Assembly: GCF_900111295.1 (NCBI RefSeq)
Contig: NZ_FOGT01000003.1
Coordinates: 285,553 to 349,552, forward strand
Direction of reading: 5' to 3'
DNA: 64,000 nt
DNA from: Salipaludibacillus aurantiacus
GTDB taxonomy: Bacteria > Bacillota > Bacilli > Bacillales > Salisediminibacteriaceae
The notes below the pieces were generated by a model, which worked only from the letters and a program-made list of their open reading frames with translations, searched no databases and was not told where the DNA came from. Below, in pieces: positions 8,731 to 17,369 of this stretch. Positions within the stretch are counted from its first letter, which is position 1; each line of letters starts with the position of its first letter. Made by a program: the position numbers and the translations under genes.

Positions 8731-8799
8731 ATGAGACAGACATTTTTTGGCATGAGCGTCGTCTTCTTCTTCGCAGTGGTGGGCCATTTCTTCAGTTAA
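8731..8799 (+). CDS. Putative 22-aa hydrophobic micropeptide
   Basis: A 22-codon frame, Met-Arg-Gln-Thr then a hydrophobic stretch (FFGMSVVFFFAVVGHFF) that could form one membrane helix. AAGGAGG lies 9 bases before the ATG, and a textbook terminator begins 21 bases after the stop, which is the layout of an independent small gene. A TATAAT is present upstream. There is no homolog I recognise. An alternative is a leader peptide or a non-coding RNA with a chance frame. Confidence 0.5.
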   Translation: MRQTFFGMSVVFFFAVVGHFFS

Positions 8800-8819
8800 T
8801 TTGCCCTCCCTGCCCTTTT

Positions 8820-8848
8820 AGCACCCTTAATCGGGTGCTTTTTTTTTT
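8820..8848 (+). terminator. Intrinsic terminator
   Basis: AGCACCC and GGGTGCT around a 6-base loop, followed by ten T residues. Confidence 0.9.
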
Positions 8849-9180
8849 GGTTTGTTAATTTTATTGTCATTTTAAATATTCCGGGACGCCTGCAGCAAAA
8901 CCTGCAAGCTGAACTTCTCGATACACAATCTGTTTTAAAAGTCCTTTTTCACTGGGGACAAGAAGGTGAAATAAACTCCTGACATAAGTCCCTACCCGAC
9001 AATCGGGGAAATGACACGTGAAAGGAACAGAAGTTTTGCTCCCTGGGTGAGACAAATTTCCCCTTTATAGATCACGATATCCTGTCATTAAACATTATTT
9101 TTCCGGCATCAGAAGTCTTGCTATTCTCCAGTCTCCTAAGCCTGTAAAACTTGAAAGTTGAGCGTGAGTAGAGAAAATCT
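8849..9180. other. Gene-poor stretch
   Basis: About 330 bases with no convincing gene. A 62-codon frame exists on the minus strand (8867-9055) but has a TTG start, no good ribosome binding site and no recognisable family. A small hairpin (CCCGA-CAA-TCGGG near 8995-9007) lies inside it. The 3' end merges into the promoter region of the next gene, where TATAAT occurs at 9194-9199. Confidence 0.5.
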
Positions 9181-9240
9181 CCCGTAAACTTGTTATAATA
9201 TTTGTGTACAGCAGACTCTTATGAAAGGCTGTGATTCTGT

Positions 9241-9426
9241 ATGGATATATTTACAGTGCCTGATCCATCAGACAGCGGAATGGGCTATGCCTATATTATT
9301 ATGATCTTTGTCTTTATCGCTGCATCTTTTACAGTATATAAATTAAAAAAATCTGCACAAAAAAATAAAAAGCAGGAAGTGCCAAAAGCTTACGAAATGT
9401 ATGAAGCGGAAGACAAAAAACAGTAA
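9241..9426 (+). CDS. Small single-pass membrane protein, unknown function
   Basis: 61 aa. A short extracytoplasmic N-terminus (MDIFTVPDPSDSGMG) is followed by one hydrophobic helix (YAYIIMIFVFIAASFTVYKL) and a very charged Lys/Glu cytosolic tail. TATAAT lies about 40 bases upstream and the Shine-Dalgarno is weak (GAAAGG). It ends at its own terminator just before pgeF. No family recognised. Confidence 0.7.
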   Translation: MDIFTVPDPSDSGMGYAYIIMIFVFIAASFTVYKLKKSAQKNKKQEVPKAYEMYEAEDKKQ

Positions 9427-9441
9427 CTCCGAATATAGCTA

Positions 9442-9478
9442 AAGCACGGGAAGTTTATTCAAACCCGTGCTTATTTTA
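9442..9478 (+). terminator. Intrinsic terminator
   Basis: AAGCACGGG and CCCGTGCTT with a 13-base loop and a T-rich tail, between the small membrane protein and pgeF. Confidence 0.85.
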
Positions 9479-9523
9479 TTTTCTATACGTGCAGAGTTTT
9501 ATTATGAAAGGAGCAGGACAGTG

Positions 9524-10360
9524 ATGAACGAACCTTTTAAACACCACAGCAATTCCCGCTTAATTTTAAAAGAATGGTCAGAACTTTCGCCAGGTCTGAT
9601 AGCTGGATTCACGACAAAGAACGGCGGGATAAGCGGCGGCCCCTTCCACACTAACAATTTAGGTTTACATGTAAATGATAATTCTGAAGACGTGGCAGCT
9701 AACCGGAGGCAGTTAGCTGAAGAATTAGGATTCCCGCTTTCTAAATGGGCTTGTGCTGACCAGATTCATCAAGACCAGATCGTTAAAGTTACAGAAGAAC
9801 TTACCGGATTCGGCACAACGAATTATGATGACAGCATAAAAGGAACGGATGCCTTTTATACGAATAAAAAAAATATATTACTGACGTTGTGTTACGCTGA
9901 CTGTGTACCTGTATATTTTTATGCTCCTGAGCAGGGGTTTGCAGGGATTGCACATGCCGGATGGAAAGGGACAGTCAAGAATATTGCAGGTAAAATGGTG
10001 CAGCTATGGGAAATGACTGAGAATATCCCTGCCGCTTCCATTCATGCAGCAATTGGCCCTTCCATTGACAGCTGCTGCTATATCGTTGATGACCGGGTGG
10101 TCACTCAAGTTGATGAGGCACTTGAAAACTGTCCAGCAACAAGTACGGCTCCATACGAAAAAATCAGTGAAGGGCAGTACCGCCTTGATTTAAAAACTGT
10201 AAACAAATTGCTCCTTCTTCAGGCCGGGGTACGTGAAGAAAATATTCATGTATCAACCTACTGCACCAGCTGCCAGAATGACCTTTTCTTTTCACACCGG
10301 AGAGACAAAGGAAAGACAGGCAGAATGCTCAGTTTTATTGGTGTAAAAGACGAGCAGTAA
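9524..10360 (+). CDS. pgeF: Purine nucleoside phosphorylase / laccase-domain protein
   Basis: 278 aa, YfiH/YlmD family. The conserved metal-site blocks are TLCYADCVPVYF, GIAHAGWKGT, AIGPSIDSCCY and STYCTSCQNDLFFSHRRDKG. Members phosphorolyse or deaminate purine nucleosides and in E. coli correct mis-incorporated L-Ser in peptidoglycan precursors, hence pgeF. Older annotation as a multicopper polyphenol oxidase is misleading. The open frame extends to 9467; AAAGGAG at 9507-9513 supports GTG 9521 or ATG 9524, and I use the ATG. In B. subtilis the gene sits in the ylm cell-division cluster, but here it stands alone. Confidence 0.9.
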   Translation: MNEPFKHHSNSRLILKEWSELSPGLIAGFTTKNGGISGGPFHTNNLGLHVNDNSEDVAANRRQLAEELGFPLSKWACADQIHQDQIVKVTEELTGFGTTNYDDSIKGTDAFYTNKKNILLTLCYADCVPVYFYAPEQGFAGIAHAGWKGTVKNIAGKMVQLWEMTENIPAASIHAAIGPSIDSCCYIVDDRVVTQVDEALENCPATSTAPYEKISEGQYRLDLKTVNKLLLLQAGVREENIHVSTYCTSCQNDLFFSHRRDKGKTGRMLSFIGVKDEQ

Positions 10361-10521
10361 TGCCCAGGCCCTCCCGTCTGCTTGATGGGGATTAGCCATA
10401 AGCCTTACCACCGCCATTCAGGGCGGTCACTTAGCACCAATGTTACTTTACTATTAATTATTAAGAAGCAAGTTGATTTTCCTGCTGACCAATGGTAATC
10501 TGGAAATAACTTCATACAAGA

Positions 10522-10612
10522 TCCACTAGGGGTGCCTGTAAAGGCTGAGACAAGAAAGGAATCTTGATCCCTTTGAACCTGATCTAGTTTATACTAGCGT
10601 AGGGAAGTGGTG
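10522..10612 (+). promoter_or_regulatory. TPP riboswitch (thi box)
   Basis: The conserved TPP aptamer blocks occur in order: ACTAGGGGTGCC, GGCTGAGA, CCCTTTGAACCTGATCTAG, then ACTAGCGTAGGGAAGTGG. It binds thiamine pyrophosphate in the nascent transcript. It lies upstream of tenA with an intrinsic terminator in between (10670-10695), so transcription should stop when TPP is plentiful. Confidence 0.97.
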
Positions 10613-10669
10613 CAGCAGCTCGTGATGTTTTTAATCATGACTACCAGTTAATACATCCGTGTCCGTTAC

Positions 10670-10695
10670 GCCATTCCTTTCCGGGAATGGCTTTT
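10670..10695 (+). terminator. Riboswitch-controlled terminator before tenA
   Basis: GCCATTCC and GGGAATGGC around a 5-base loop, followed by TTTTT. It sits between the TPP aptamer and tenA, so it is the likely expression platform. Confidence 0.85.
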
Positions 10696-10766
10696 TAGTT
10701 TATAACGGCACGTCTCTTTCTCCCCGTTTTCCTGTGGATCTTGGAAATAAAAAGGAGGATATTGTT

Positions 10767-11432
10767 ATGACTTTTACTGAAGACTTGCGTCATGAAACAG
10801 AGGAATTGTTTAAAGCCTGCTATGATCATCCGTTTGTTCAAGGTATTGGGAAAGGGGAACTCCGGAAAGAGCAGCTGCTTCATTATGTGAGACAGGACTA
10901 TGAATATTTAAATGCAATGATCCAGACGCGGGCTTTAACTATGGCTAAATGCACGACACGTGAAGATATGGCTCTATTAAACGAAGGGATCTCTTTTATC
11001 TTAAATGACGAAACCCATCCCCATAATAATTTTTGTGAACAGGCAGGGGTAAAATATGAGGACCTTCAAGGAGAATCCCTTGCTCCTGCTGCCCATCATT
11101 ACAGCCAGTTTATGCTCCAGGCAGCATCAAACGGGACTTTAGGTGAAGCCTTGGCAGTTGCTTTGCCTTGCCCTTGGATCTATTTGTATATTGGAGAGAA
11201 ACTTATGGAAGACTTTCAGCCGGATGAAAACCACCCGTTCTATCCATGGATTTCTTTCTACGGCGCTCAGGAAATGCCCCGCATCCAAAAAACAATCGAC
11301 CGCTTAGATGAACTTGCTGTAAATGCTTCAGAAAAGGAAATGGCGGATATGAAAAAACATTTTTATACAGCTTGCCGAATGGAATACATGTTTTTTGATA
11401 TGGCTTATACTGTACAGAAATGGCCGGTATAG
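10767..11432 (+). CDS. tenA: Aminopyrimidine aminohydrolase (thiaminase II)
   Basis: 221 aa. TenA hydrolyses 4-amino-5-aminomethyl-2-methylpyrimidine to hydroxymethylpyrimidine, salvaging degraded thiamine in the cytosol. The catalytic residues fall where expected: D44 (YVRQDYEYL), C135 (VALPCPWIY) and a C-terminal Glu in CRMEYMFFD at 206. The open frame begins at 10659, but AAAGGAGG 8 bases before ATG 10767 fixes the start. It is a single gene behind a TPP riboswitch rather than in the tenAI-thiOSGFD operon known in B. subtilis. Confidence 0.95.
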   Translation: MTFTEDLRHETEELFKACYDHPFVQGIGKGELRKEQLLHYVRQDYEYLNAMIQTRALTMAKCTTREDMALLNEGISFILNDETHPHNNFCEQAGVKYEDLQGESLAPAAHHYSQFMLQAASNGTLGEALAVALPCPWIYLYIGEKLMEDFQPDENHPFYPWISFYGAQEMPRIQKTIDRLDELAVNASEKEMADMKKHFYTACRMEYMFFDMAYTVQKWPV

Positions 11433-11440
11433 GGCCTATA

Positions 11441-11481
11441 AAGAAGCTGTCCCGAAAGTCAGGCTTTCGGGACAGCTTCTT
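11441..11481. terminator. Long bidirectional terminator
   Basis: A perfect 18-bp stem (AAGAAGCTGTCCCGAAAG with its complement) and a 5-base loop, between tenA and the convergent flavoprotein gene. Confidence 0.85.
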
Positions 11482-11489
11482 ATCAATCC

Positions 11490-12917
11490 TTACCGGAACA
11501 GCGAGACATATTTAGCCATAACTTTTGACAGCCCGCTCTCAAACAGTTTTTCACGCCAGTATAAATCCCCTGCATTTTTAACGATTTCCCCTCTTGATGG
11601 ATAAGGATAGACGCTGTTTGAAACCTTACTGAAAGAATCGTCATTAGTTTTCATATAGATCAGCTGCTGCATCCAGTCACTTGCATGTCCTCCTGCCGCG
11701 TGCGCCCCCAGGATTTTCCCTTTCTTATCAGTGATTACTTTTACGACTGACAGCTTGTCCTGTTCGGCAATCATCCGGTCAACACGGCTGCAGTCCATTG
11801 AATAGACACGATAGTCACGGCCTTTTTCTTTACGAACTTCCTTTTCTGTTTTACCAAGATGAAAGATTTCAGGATCAGTATAAAAAGCCCAGGGGACATT
11901 CTCGTAAGACACTTTTCTTTTCAGTCCGAACACCGCATTTGCCACAATGGTTTTTCCTTCATGTCCGGCAGCGTGTGTAAATGGAAATGCTCCGTTAACG
12001 TCACCAGCTGCATAAATATTGGCCTGGGACGTCTGTAACGTTTCTTTTACTATTATTTCACCTTTCTTATTCACTTCCACTCCGGCTTTTTCCAATGCCA
12101 GACCTTCTGTGTTGGGCTTTCTGCCTGCAGCTATGAAAAGCGTATCGGCTTCTAATTCCTGCGAGTGTTCCCCTCTAATAACAACGAACGTTTTCCCTTC
12201 TTTTTTTATGACTTTTTCCACTGTAGAGGAAGTAAGCACAGTCATTTCTAATTTTAATTGTTCTCTTACAGGCTTGGAAATGTCCTCGTCCTCTTTCTGC
12301 AGAATTTCGGAAGCTGAATCAACAATTGTGACGTGCACCCCCAGTCTGCTGAGCGCCTGCGAAAGTTCCAGTCCTACCGGTCCTCCGCCAACCATAACCA
12401 TTCGTTCCGGCAGATTTTCCATATCAAACACCGTTTCATTTGTTGCTACTTTAAGATGCTCTATCCCTTCAATAGGAGGAATCACAGGGCTGGAACCTGT
12501 GGCAATAACTATTCGCTTTCCTTTAATAATCGAACCCGAAGATAATTGAATATGATGGTTATCTCTAAAGCGTGCTCCCGCAAAAATTACGTCGATACCG
12601 AGACCACGAAACCTCTCTTCACTGTCATGCTCCTGAATAGACGCTACCGCTTCCTTTACTTTTTCTTTAGCTGTCTGCCATCCAGGTTTACCATGTACAG
12701 TTAAACCAAATCTCTTTGCTGATTTATAAAGCTGATGAACCTCTTTTGCTGCTGCAATAAGAGCTTTAGAAGGAACACAGCCGTAATGGAGACAATCTCC
12801 TCCCAATGTGTTCTTTTTTTCTATTAAAGCGACTTCAGCACCAAACTGGGCGGCTCCTGCTGCCACAGTTAATCCTGCTGAACCGCCTCCTATTACTACT
12901 ATATCGTAGGTTTTCAT
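11490..12917 (-). CDS. FAD-dependent NAD(P)-disulfide oxidoreductase, MerA-like
   Basis: 475 aa, class I pyridine-nucleotide disulfide oxidoreductase. The FAD site is VIGGGSAGLTVAAGA; the redox-active pair is CLHYGCVPSK; the NAD(P) site is VMVGGGPVGLELSQAL; the second FAD motif is IYAAGDV. Overall it most resembles mercuric-reductase-like proteins that lack the N-terminal HMA domain. The C-terminal region where glutathione or lipoamide reductases carry the His-Glu pair (HPTxSE) reads VYPYPSRGEIV, so the His is absent and the reaction is probably different. AGGGGGAAG precedes the ATG. It is downstream of a TVP38-type membrane protein; the two genes are frequent neighbours in bacteria (recollection, not checked). 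Confidence 0.85.
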   Translation of the reverse strand: MKTYDIVVIGGGSAGLTVAAGAAQFGAEVALIEKKNTLGGDCLHYGCVPSKALIAAAKEVHQLYKSAKRFGLTVHGKPGWQTAKEKVKEAVASIQEHDSEERFRGLGIDVIFAGARFRDNHHIQLSSGSIIKGKRIVIATGSSPVIPPIEGIEHLKVATNETVFDMENLPERMVMVGGGPVGLELSQALSRLGVHVTIVDSASEILQKEDEDISKPVREQLKLEMTVLTSSTVEKVIKKEGKTFVVIRGEHSQELEADTLFIAAGRKPNTEGLALEKAGVEVNKKGEIIVKETLQTSQANIYAAGDVNGAFPFTHAAGHEGKTIVANAVFGLKRKVSYENVPWAFYTDPEIFHLGKTEKEVRKEKGRDYRVYSMDCSRVDRMIAEQDKLSVVKVITDKKGKILGAHAAGGHASDWMQQLIYMKTNDDSFSKVSNSVYPYPSRGEIVKNAGDLYWREKLFESGLSKVMAKYVSLFR

Positions 12918-13036
12918 AGTCTTCCCCCTTTTCGGCCGCCTCTCTTGCAGGCTCTGTTAAAGGTTTTTTTCCAGTACGGTATTCCCCGAATCCACGGAAA
13001 GTAGTCGGAAAAGCGGTTCAGTCTTAACAGCGCCAC

Positions 13037-13681
13037 TTACAAATGGTTTAACCTTTTTTTTAATAATAAAGGAACTAAGCTTACGACAAGAAATAAGGAC
13101 AATGCAAAAATAATGACTGTCATGTCCCCCGACGCAAAACTGGAACCAAGAAAACTGTAAGCAAAAGTAGCAGGCACTATTCCAATAATCGTTCCAATCA
13201 GAAAATGCCGAAATGAGATTTTAGAAATACCTGAAAGATAACTGATAAGATCGAAATTTAAAACAGGTATCAGACGCAGGCTTAAAATATATATAAATCC
13301 GTTTCTTTCAAGCTGCTTTTGTATTTTTTCAGCTTTGCCTGTCCAATTTTTTGCTGCAATACTTTTTCCGAGTTTTCTTGCAATCCAGAAAGAAAGGGTC
13401 GCTCCTCCGGCTGCACCTGTAATAATTAGGGCCATTCCAAGAAACGGACCAAATATTAAACCTCCTGCCAGAGATAAAATTGAAGCGGGAAACAGGACGA
13501 GGGGGCGAAAAATATAAACCGTAACAAATACTATTGGCCCGGCCCAACCGAATTCGTGAAAGACCGTTTTTATATCTTCAGGCCCCAGATTTACATAGCG
13601 CCAGTTAAACCAAAAAAGAAAACCTATAATGAAAAGAACACTGGTTATTTTTATTATCGAAACAGGTTTTATATTATACAT
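13037..13681 (-). CDS. TVP38/TMEM64 (SNARE-associated/DedA-like) membrane protein
   Basis: About 214 aa with 5-6 hydrophobic segments. The core motif of the family is visible: FRPLVLFPASILSLAGGLIFGPFLG, then GATLSFWIARKLGK and LRLIPVLNFDLISYLSGI. Family members are membrane proteins related to DedA and are implicated in lipid scrambling or transport. Three in-frame starts are possible (13744, 13720, 13681); I use the ATG at 13681, preceded by GAGAGGGG, because the resulting length fits the family. It is upstream of the MerA-like flavoprotein by 119 bases in the same orientation. Confidence 0.85.
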   Translation of the reverse strand: MYNIKPVSIIKITSVLFIIGFLFWFNWRYVNLGPEDIKTVFHEFGWAGPIVFVTVYIFRPLVLFPASILSLAGGLIFGPFLGMALIITGAAGGATLSFWIARKLGKSIAAKNWTGKAEKIQKQLERNGFIYILSLRLIPVLNFDLISYLSGISKISFRHFLIGTIIGIVPATFAYSFLGSSFASGDMTVIIFALSLFLVVSLVPLLLKKRLNHL

Positions 13682-13796
13682 AAACTTTAGCCCCTCTCGT
13701 AACAGGAATATAGTAAACATACCATATCCCCTCACACTAATCATTTATAATTATTCAGAATTAAACAAGGAAATTTTTACTCATACCGTCATGCAT

Positions 13797-13835
13797 TAGC
13801 TGAAGACAAGCCCCTGGCAAGCGTCCGACTGGCGA
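13797..13835 (+). repeat. Dispersed Bacillaceae-type repeat, 3' end only
   Basis: A 39-base block, TAGCTGAAGACAAGCC then CTGG(C)AAGCGTCCGA(C/T)TGGCG, which recurs on the minus strand at 45291-45332 with only a few differences. In both places a CCGAACAAA-type terminator hairpin follows within 60 bases. The CTGG-AAGCGTCCG core is also related to the sequence at the window's right edge. Confidence 0.7.
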
Positions 13836-13882
13836 ACTGAATTCACTGCAATTACTATTTATCAGAGTAAGTACAAAAGCGA

Positions 13883-13918
13883 AAAACCGAACAAAAATCA
13901 TATGATTTGTTCGGTTTT
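13883..13918. terminator. Intrinsic terminator
   Basis: AAAACCGAACAAA pairs with TTTGTTCGGTTTT around a 10-base loop, with T-rich sequence on both strands. It is downstream of spoVR on the minus strand. Confidence 0.8.
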
Positions 13919-13951
13919 CTTTACTATTCTTTTGTCCCAGCCACTTAAGTC

Positions 13952-15376
13952 CTACACATACCTTTTCGATATCTTTTTTCCGTCATAGCAGAAAACGATT
14001 TTTCTGTCTGCCAGCACCGTTTCCATATGAACCGGCCTTCCCCAGAGCTGGTGCAGATATGGAAGAGTTTTTTCCAGATATTTTGTATCAAGCTCTACCC
14101 CTTCAAATTCATGAGTTAAATACAGCTCTCCAGCTTTTAAATAATCCCCGTTTTTTACAGTTATAAATGGGAAACCTCCGTTCACCCTGCTTGTTATAAG
14201 CTGTTCACGAACTTCTTCCCAATCTTTATCCACAATTTTATAATCTCTTCCATGTTTTTGAAATAAATACATATCTTCCTGAGCCGCTAAATCTTTTGTT
14301 AAATAATTTCTAATAAAAGAGATATCAGATTCTATTTCTCTGACTTCAAAGATTTTTTCTCTCCCGCTGCCAGGTTTGACCCCTTGCCGCTCCCTCATTT
14401 CTTCAGTCGGATTGTCATATCTTTTTTCTATGTCTTCAAATATTTTCAATCCAAGGTAATAAGGATTAATTTGGGTTTGGGAAGGCTGGACCACCCCCGC
14501 ATTAAGCTTTGCGAACTCAATCGATTCATCTGATGTGAGATCCATCTCTCTGATAATCCTCTGATGCCAGTAGCTGGCCCATCCTTCATTCATAATTTTT
14601 GTTTCAAGCTGAGGCCAGAAGTAGAGCATTTCTTCGCGCATCATTGTTAATATATCTCTTTGCCAGCCTTCAAGCTCGTTACTGTAGTGCTCAATAAATA
14701 ATAAAAGGTCTTTTTCCGGCTCAGGGGGAAACGCCTTTTTCTTCCTTGCAGGAAACGGCTTGTTTGTCTTTTCTTTCTGGTCTAAATTCCATAAATCATC
14801 GTACGGGCTTTCTTTCTTCTGGTCTTCTTCTTCATCAACCTCTACCCAGACATCCTCCATGGACCAGCTTAACTTGGAGCGCTGGAGCCCTGGATCAATA
14901 TGTTCCTGAATAGCCAGGACCGCATCAAGAAATTTTTCTACTTCTTCTTTACCGTGTACCGTCTCATAATGGTGGACTCTTTCAGCGGTGGCCGTCATGC
15001 TTTCAACCATATCTCTTCGGGTATTTGAAAACCGGGCGTTATTCTTAAAGAAATCACAGTGGGCGAGTACGTGAGCTATTATCAGCTTATTTTGTATTAA
15101 TGAGTTCGTGTCAAGTAAAAAAGCATAACAAGGATCAGAGTTAATGACTAATTCATAAATTTTACTTAAACCTAAATCATATTGAAGTTTCATTTTATGA
15201 AACTGTTTTCCAAAGCTCCAGTGATTAAAACGCGTCGGCATACCGTAGGCACCAAACGTATAAATAATATCCGCGGGACACACTTCATATCTCATCGGGT
15301 AAAAGTCAAGCCCGAAACTTTCCGCTATTTCAGTAATTTCTTCAATGGCACGGCCCAGTTCCAGTTGTCCGCTCAT
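13952..15376 (-). CDS. spoVR: SpoVR family protein
   Basis: 474 aa (B. subtilis SpoVR is of similar length). Typical blocks include [45 protein letters not shown]-type [26 protein letters not shown], and [16 protein letters not shown]. In Bacillus it is needed for normal spore cortex formation, and in proteobacteria a relative acts with YeaG/YeaH. The molecular activity is unsettled. AAGGAGGAAGC precedes the ATG. Monocistronic, with a terminator on its 3' side. Confidence 0.95.
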   Translation of the reverse strand: MSGQLELGRAIEEITEIAESFGLDFYPMRYEVCPADIIYTFGAYGMPTRFNHWSFGKQFHKMKLQYDLGLSKIYELVINSDPCYAFLLDTNSLIQNKLIIAHVLAHCDFFKNNARFSNTRRDMVESMTATAERVHHYETVHGKEEVEKFLDAVLAIQEHIDPGLQRSKLSWSMEDVWVEVDEEEDQKKESPYDDLWNLDQKEKTNKPFPARKKKAFPPEPEKDLLLFIEHYSNELEGWQRDILTMMREEMLYFWPQLETKIMNEGWASYWHQRIIREMDLTSDESIEFAKLNAGVVQPSQTQINPYYLGLKIFEDIEKRYDNPTEEMRERQGVKPGSGREKIFEVREIESDISFIRNYLTKDLAAQEDMYLFQKHGRDYKIVDKDWEEVREQLITSRVNGGFPFITVKNGDYLKAGELYLTHEFEGVELDTKYLEKTLPYLHQLWGRPVHMETVLADRKIVFCYDGKKISKRYV

Positions 15377-15550
15377 TTAGCTTCCTCCTTGTTTTCCGGT
15401 TATTACAACTTATGTGTGAGGCAGCTAAATGATGAGAGATTTGCCTAATCAATCACCCATTAGAATAACTTCTTCTCTCTCAAACCTTACAGGGATAACC
15501 GCCTTGAGGGTTTAAAACGTTTACCTCGCTGACTGACATCCGTTCTTATA

Positions 15551-15597
15551 ATAAAAAAACATCCGAATCACATTCATTAAAAGATTGGTTCGGATGT
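15551..15597 (-). terminator. Terminator of the histidine kinase gene
   Basis: ACATCCGAA and TTCGGATGT with a long loop, followed on the minus strand by seven T residues. Confidence 0.75.
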
Positions 15598-15608
15598 CTA
15601 TAAGATTG

Positions 15609-16856
15609 CTATTCTGTTGTCTCAGCCTTTAAGTCTTTTTCTATAATATCAACCGGGAATTTCACAAAAAATACTGTCCCGTCATCACCAGTTTCAAAAT
15701 CTATTTCAGCATTGTTCCGTCTTGCAATACTGTAACAAACAGAAAGCCCCATCCCCTGATGGCCGGGTTTTGTAGATAAAAACGGCCTTCCTAATTCTTC
15801 AATTATACTGTCTGAAATGCCTGGTCCTTCATCTTTGACTGACAACACAACTTGGTCATTTTCAACCTCAGTTTTTATAGTAAGAGACTTATTACTTTCC
15901 ATTGATTCCAGTGCATTGGCCGCCAAATTTAGAATGAGCTGCCGGATTTCTATTTCATCTATCAGAGTATCAGGAAGTACAGAAGCCATTTCTATTATAA
16001 GTTTTTTTTCATCCACGGCCGACTGAGCCATGATTACCGGTTTTATTTTTTGAATACAGTCATTTAAATTGTATCTATTAATTTCATTTCTTTTGTTATC
16101 AGCCAGAGTTAAAAAGTCTTTTATAATTTCATCCGTATAGTCCAACTCCGACAGCATAAGCTCAATGCTGTCAAGGTGCCCCTTAAACTCCTCTCTCATT
16201 TGAAAAACTTGCAAAAATCCTTTTACCGTCGTTAGCGGATTACGGATTTCATGTGCAAATCCGACAGCTATATCTCCAACCAGCTTAAGTTTATCTATTC
16301 TGTCTTTCTGCTTCAGCATTCGTTTGTGTTCGGATATTTCTTCCTGAAGTTTCCGGTTTTGAGCCTGGATCTCATTTGTTTTCTCTTCGACAAGATTATT
16401 CAGATAACGTTTATGTATGTCGAGTTCCCATTCTATTTTATTTTCATCAGTAATATCAGAAATAGTAAGAATTGCCCCTTTGACGTTTCCTGTATCGTCA
16501 AACAACGGAATAGCAGAATTAAGGATTGTTGCTTTCTTTCCGTCCAGCCTGATAATTTCAATGACTTCACCGAAGGTTGACTCTGCTTTTTCTACAGCTT
16601 TCACTACCGCCCATTCTCCAACAGCTATTTTTTTGCCGGTGTTTTTGTAGTATCCTTCATAATTGTCATAAATAGAATGGCGGGTCAGTTTAGAAGGGTC
16701 TCCCCCCCATATTTCAATAATTTTTGTGTTCATATGCTTAAACTCGCCCTTAGCATTTGCAACTAATACACCAAAAGGCAGGGCATTAATAATCATGTCA
16801 ACATTTAAGTCTAAGTCGATGTTTCCATCCAGAAAATTACCAAACTTTCCATCCAT
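15609..16856 (-). CDS. Cytosolic PAS sensor histidine kinase (sporulation-kinase type)
   Basis: 415 aa, no membrane helices. A PAS domain (about 20-138, ending LTISDITDENK) is followed by a coiled coil (about 140-190), the phospho-acceptor H202 in FAHEIRNPLTTVKGFLQ, and an ATPase domain with NLAANALESM (N box), DEGPGIS (G1) and GHQGMGLSVCY (G2). The H box is that of the Bacillus KinA-KinE family that feeds the Spo0F-Spo0A phosphorelay. There is no response regulator beside it, as expected for an orphan kinase, so a sporulation role is likely but inferred. AAGGAAGG precedes the ATG. Confidence 0.9.
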   Translation of the reverse strand: MDGKFGNFLDGNIDLDLNVDMIINALPFGVLVANAKGEFKHMNTKIIEIWGGDPSKLTRHSIYDNYEGYYKNTGKKIAVGEWAVVKAVEKAESTFGEVIEIIRLDGKKATILNSAIPLFDDTGNVKGAILTISDITDENKIEWELDIHKRYLNNLVEEKTNEIQAQNRKLQEEISEHKRMLKQKDRIDKLKLVGDIAVGFAHEIRNPLTTVKGFLQVFQMREEFKGHLDSIELMLSELDYTDEIIKDFLTLADNKRNEINRYNLNDCIQKIKPVIMAQSAVDEKKLIIEMASVLPDTLIDEIEIRQLILNLAANALESMESNKSLTIKTEVENDQVVLSVKDEGPGISDSIIEELGRPFLSTKPGHQGMGLSVCYSIARRNNAEIDFETGDDGTVFFVKFPVDIIEKDLKAETTE

Positions 16857-17020
16857 TATTAATCCTTCCTTTACATTAACTGTCTAAGTCTATTTAAACA
16901 GTAAGCTGTTCTTTGAAGCAATACATTTTCTAATAAATTATTAAACTGTTCTTCCGGAGAAAATTACTAAACACCCCTTTTCGTGAGCAGCGACTGTTTT
17001 GCTCGGCTGAGACCCGAAAA

Positions 17021-17035
17021 TTGAAAGCGCTTTAA
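17021..17035. promoter_or_regulatory. Possible CcpA operator (cre)
   Basis: TTGAAAGCGCTTTAA contains a 13/14 match to TGWAANCGNTNWCA. It lies about 150 bases upstream of the ilvE transcription start region and directly beside a CodY-like box. CcpA is known to activate the ilv-leu operon in B. subtilis. Confidence 0.5.
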
Positions 17036-17046
17036 AAAAATTTACA

Positions 17047-17061
17047 ATTTATCAGAAAATT
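17047..17061. promoter_or_regulatory. CodY-binding box
   Basis: ATTTATCAGAAAATT matches the CodY consensus AATTTTCWGAAAATT at 13 of 15 positions. CodY represses branched-chain amino acid synthesis in Bacillus when GTP, isoleucine, leucine and valine are abundant. It is upstream of the ilvE promoter. Confidence 0.65.
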
Positions 17062-17147
17062 TAATTTATTTAGCTCAACTGCAAGGATGTAAGCGGTTAC
17101 TATATGACTGATAGTTTTGAAATGTTAGAATTTTTAACAAATAGCTG

Positions 17148-17176
17148 TTGACCTTCACTGTTTTTGGCTGTATTAT
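17148..17176 (+). promoter_or_regulatory. Sigma-A promoter of the ilvE-ilv-leu block
   Basis: TTGACC, 17-base spacer, TATTAT. The leader from here to the ilvE ATG is about 190 bases. Confidence 0.7.
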
Positions 17177-17369
17177 TGGCGTCAATATCATATTTGTTGG
17201 CCATAAGTTACACACTTGAAAGACTTAAATTTTCCCGCAACGGCCTTTTTTCATTTTTAAAATTTGGAGAGTAAAAACTCTGAAATTAGAATGAACGGAA
17301 GGCTAATATTAGTCCTTATAATTTTAACACGTTACAGCGTCTAAACTTTAAAGAAAGGAGTGGATCGGT

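Noticed and set aside
8867..9055. 62-codon minus-strand frame
   Set aside because: TTG start, no Shine-Dalgarno and no family; could be a remnant but support is too weak.
10405..10425. Terminator for pgeF (ACCGCC/GGGCGGT hairpin)
   Set aside because: Six-bp stem and no T run.
12019..12549. Long antisense frame inside the MerA-like gene
   Set aside because: Shadow of a strongly conserved flavoprotein gene; no ribosome site.
17183..17369. A second T-box or attenuator before ilvE
   Set aside because: No GGGTGGTACC motif and only a four-base possible stem near the T run.
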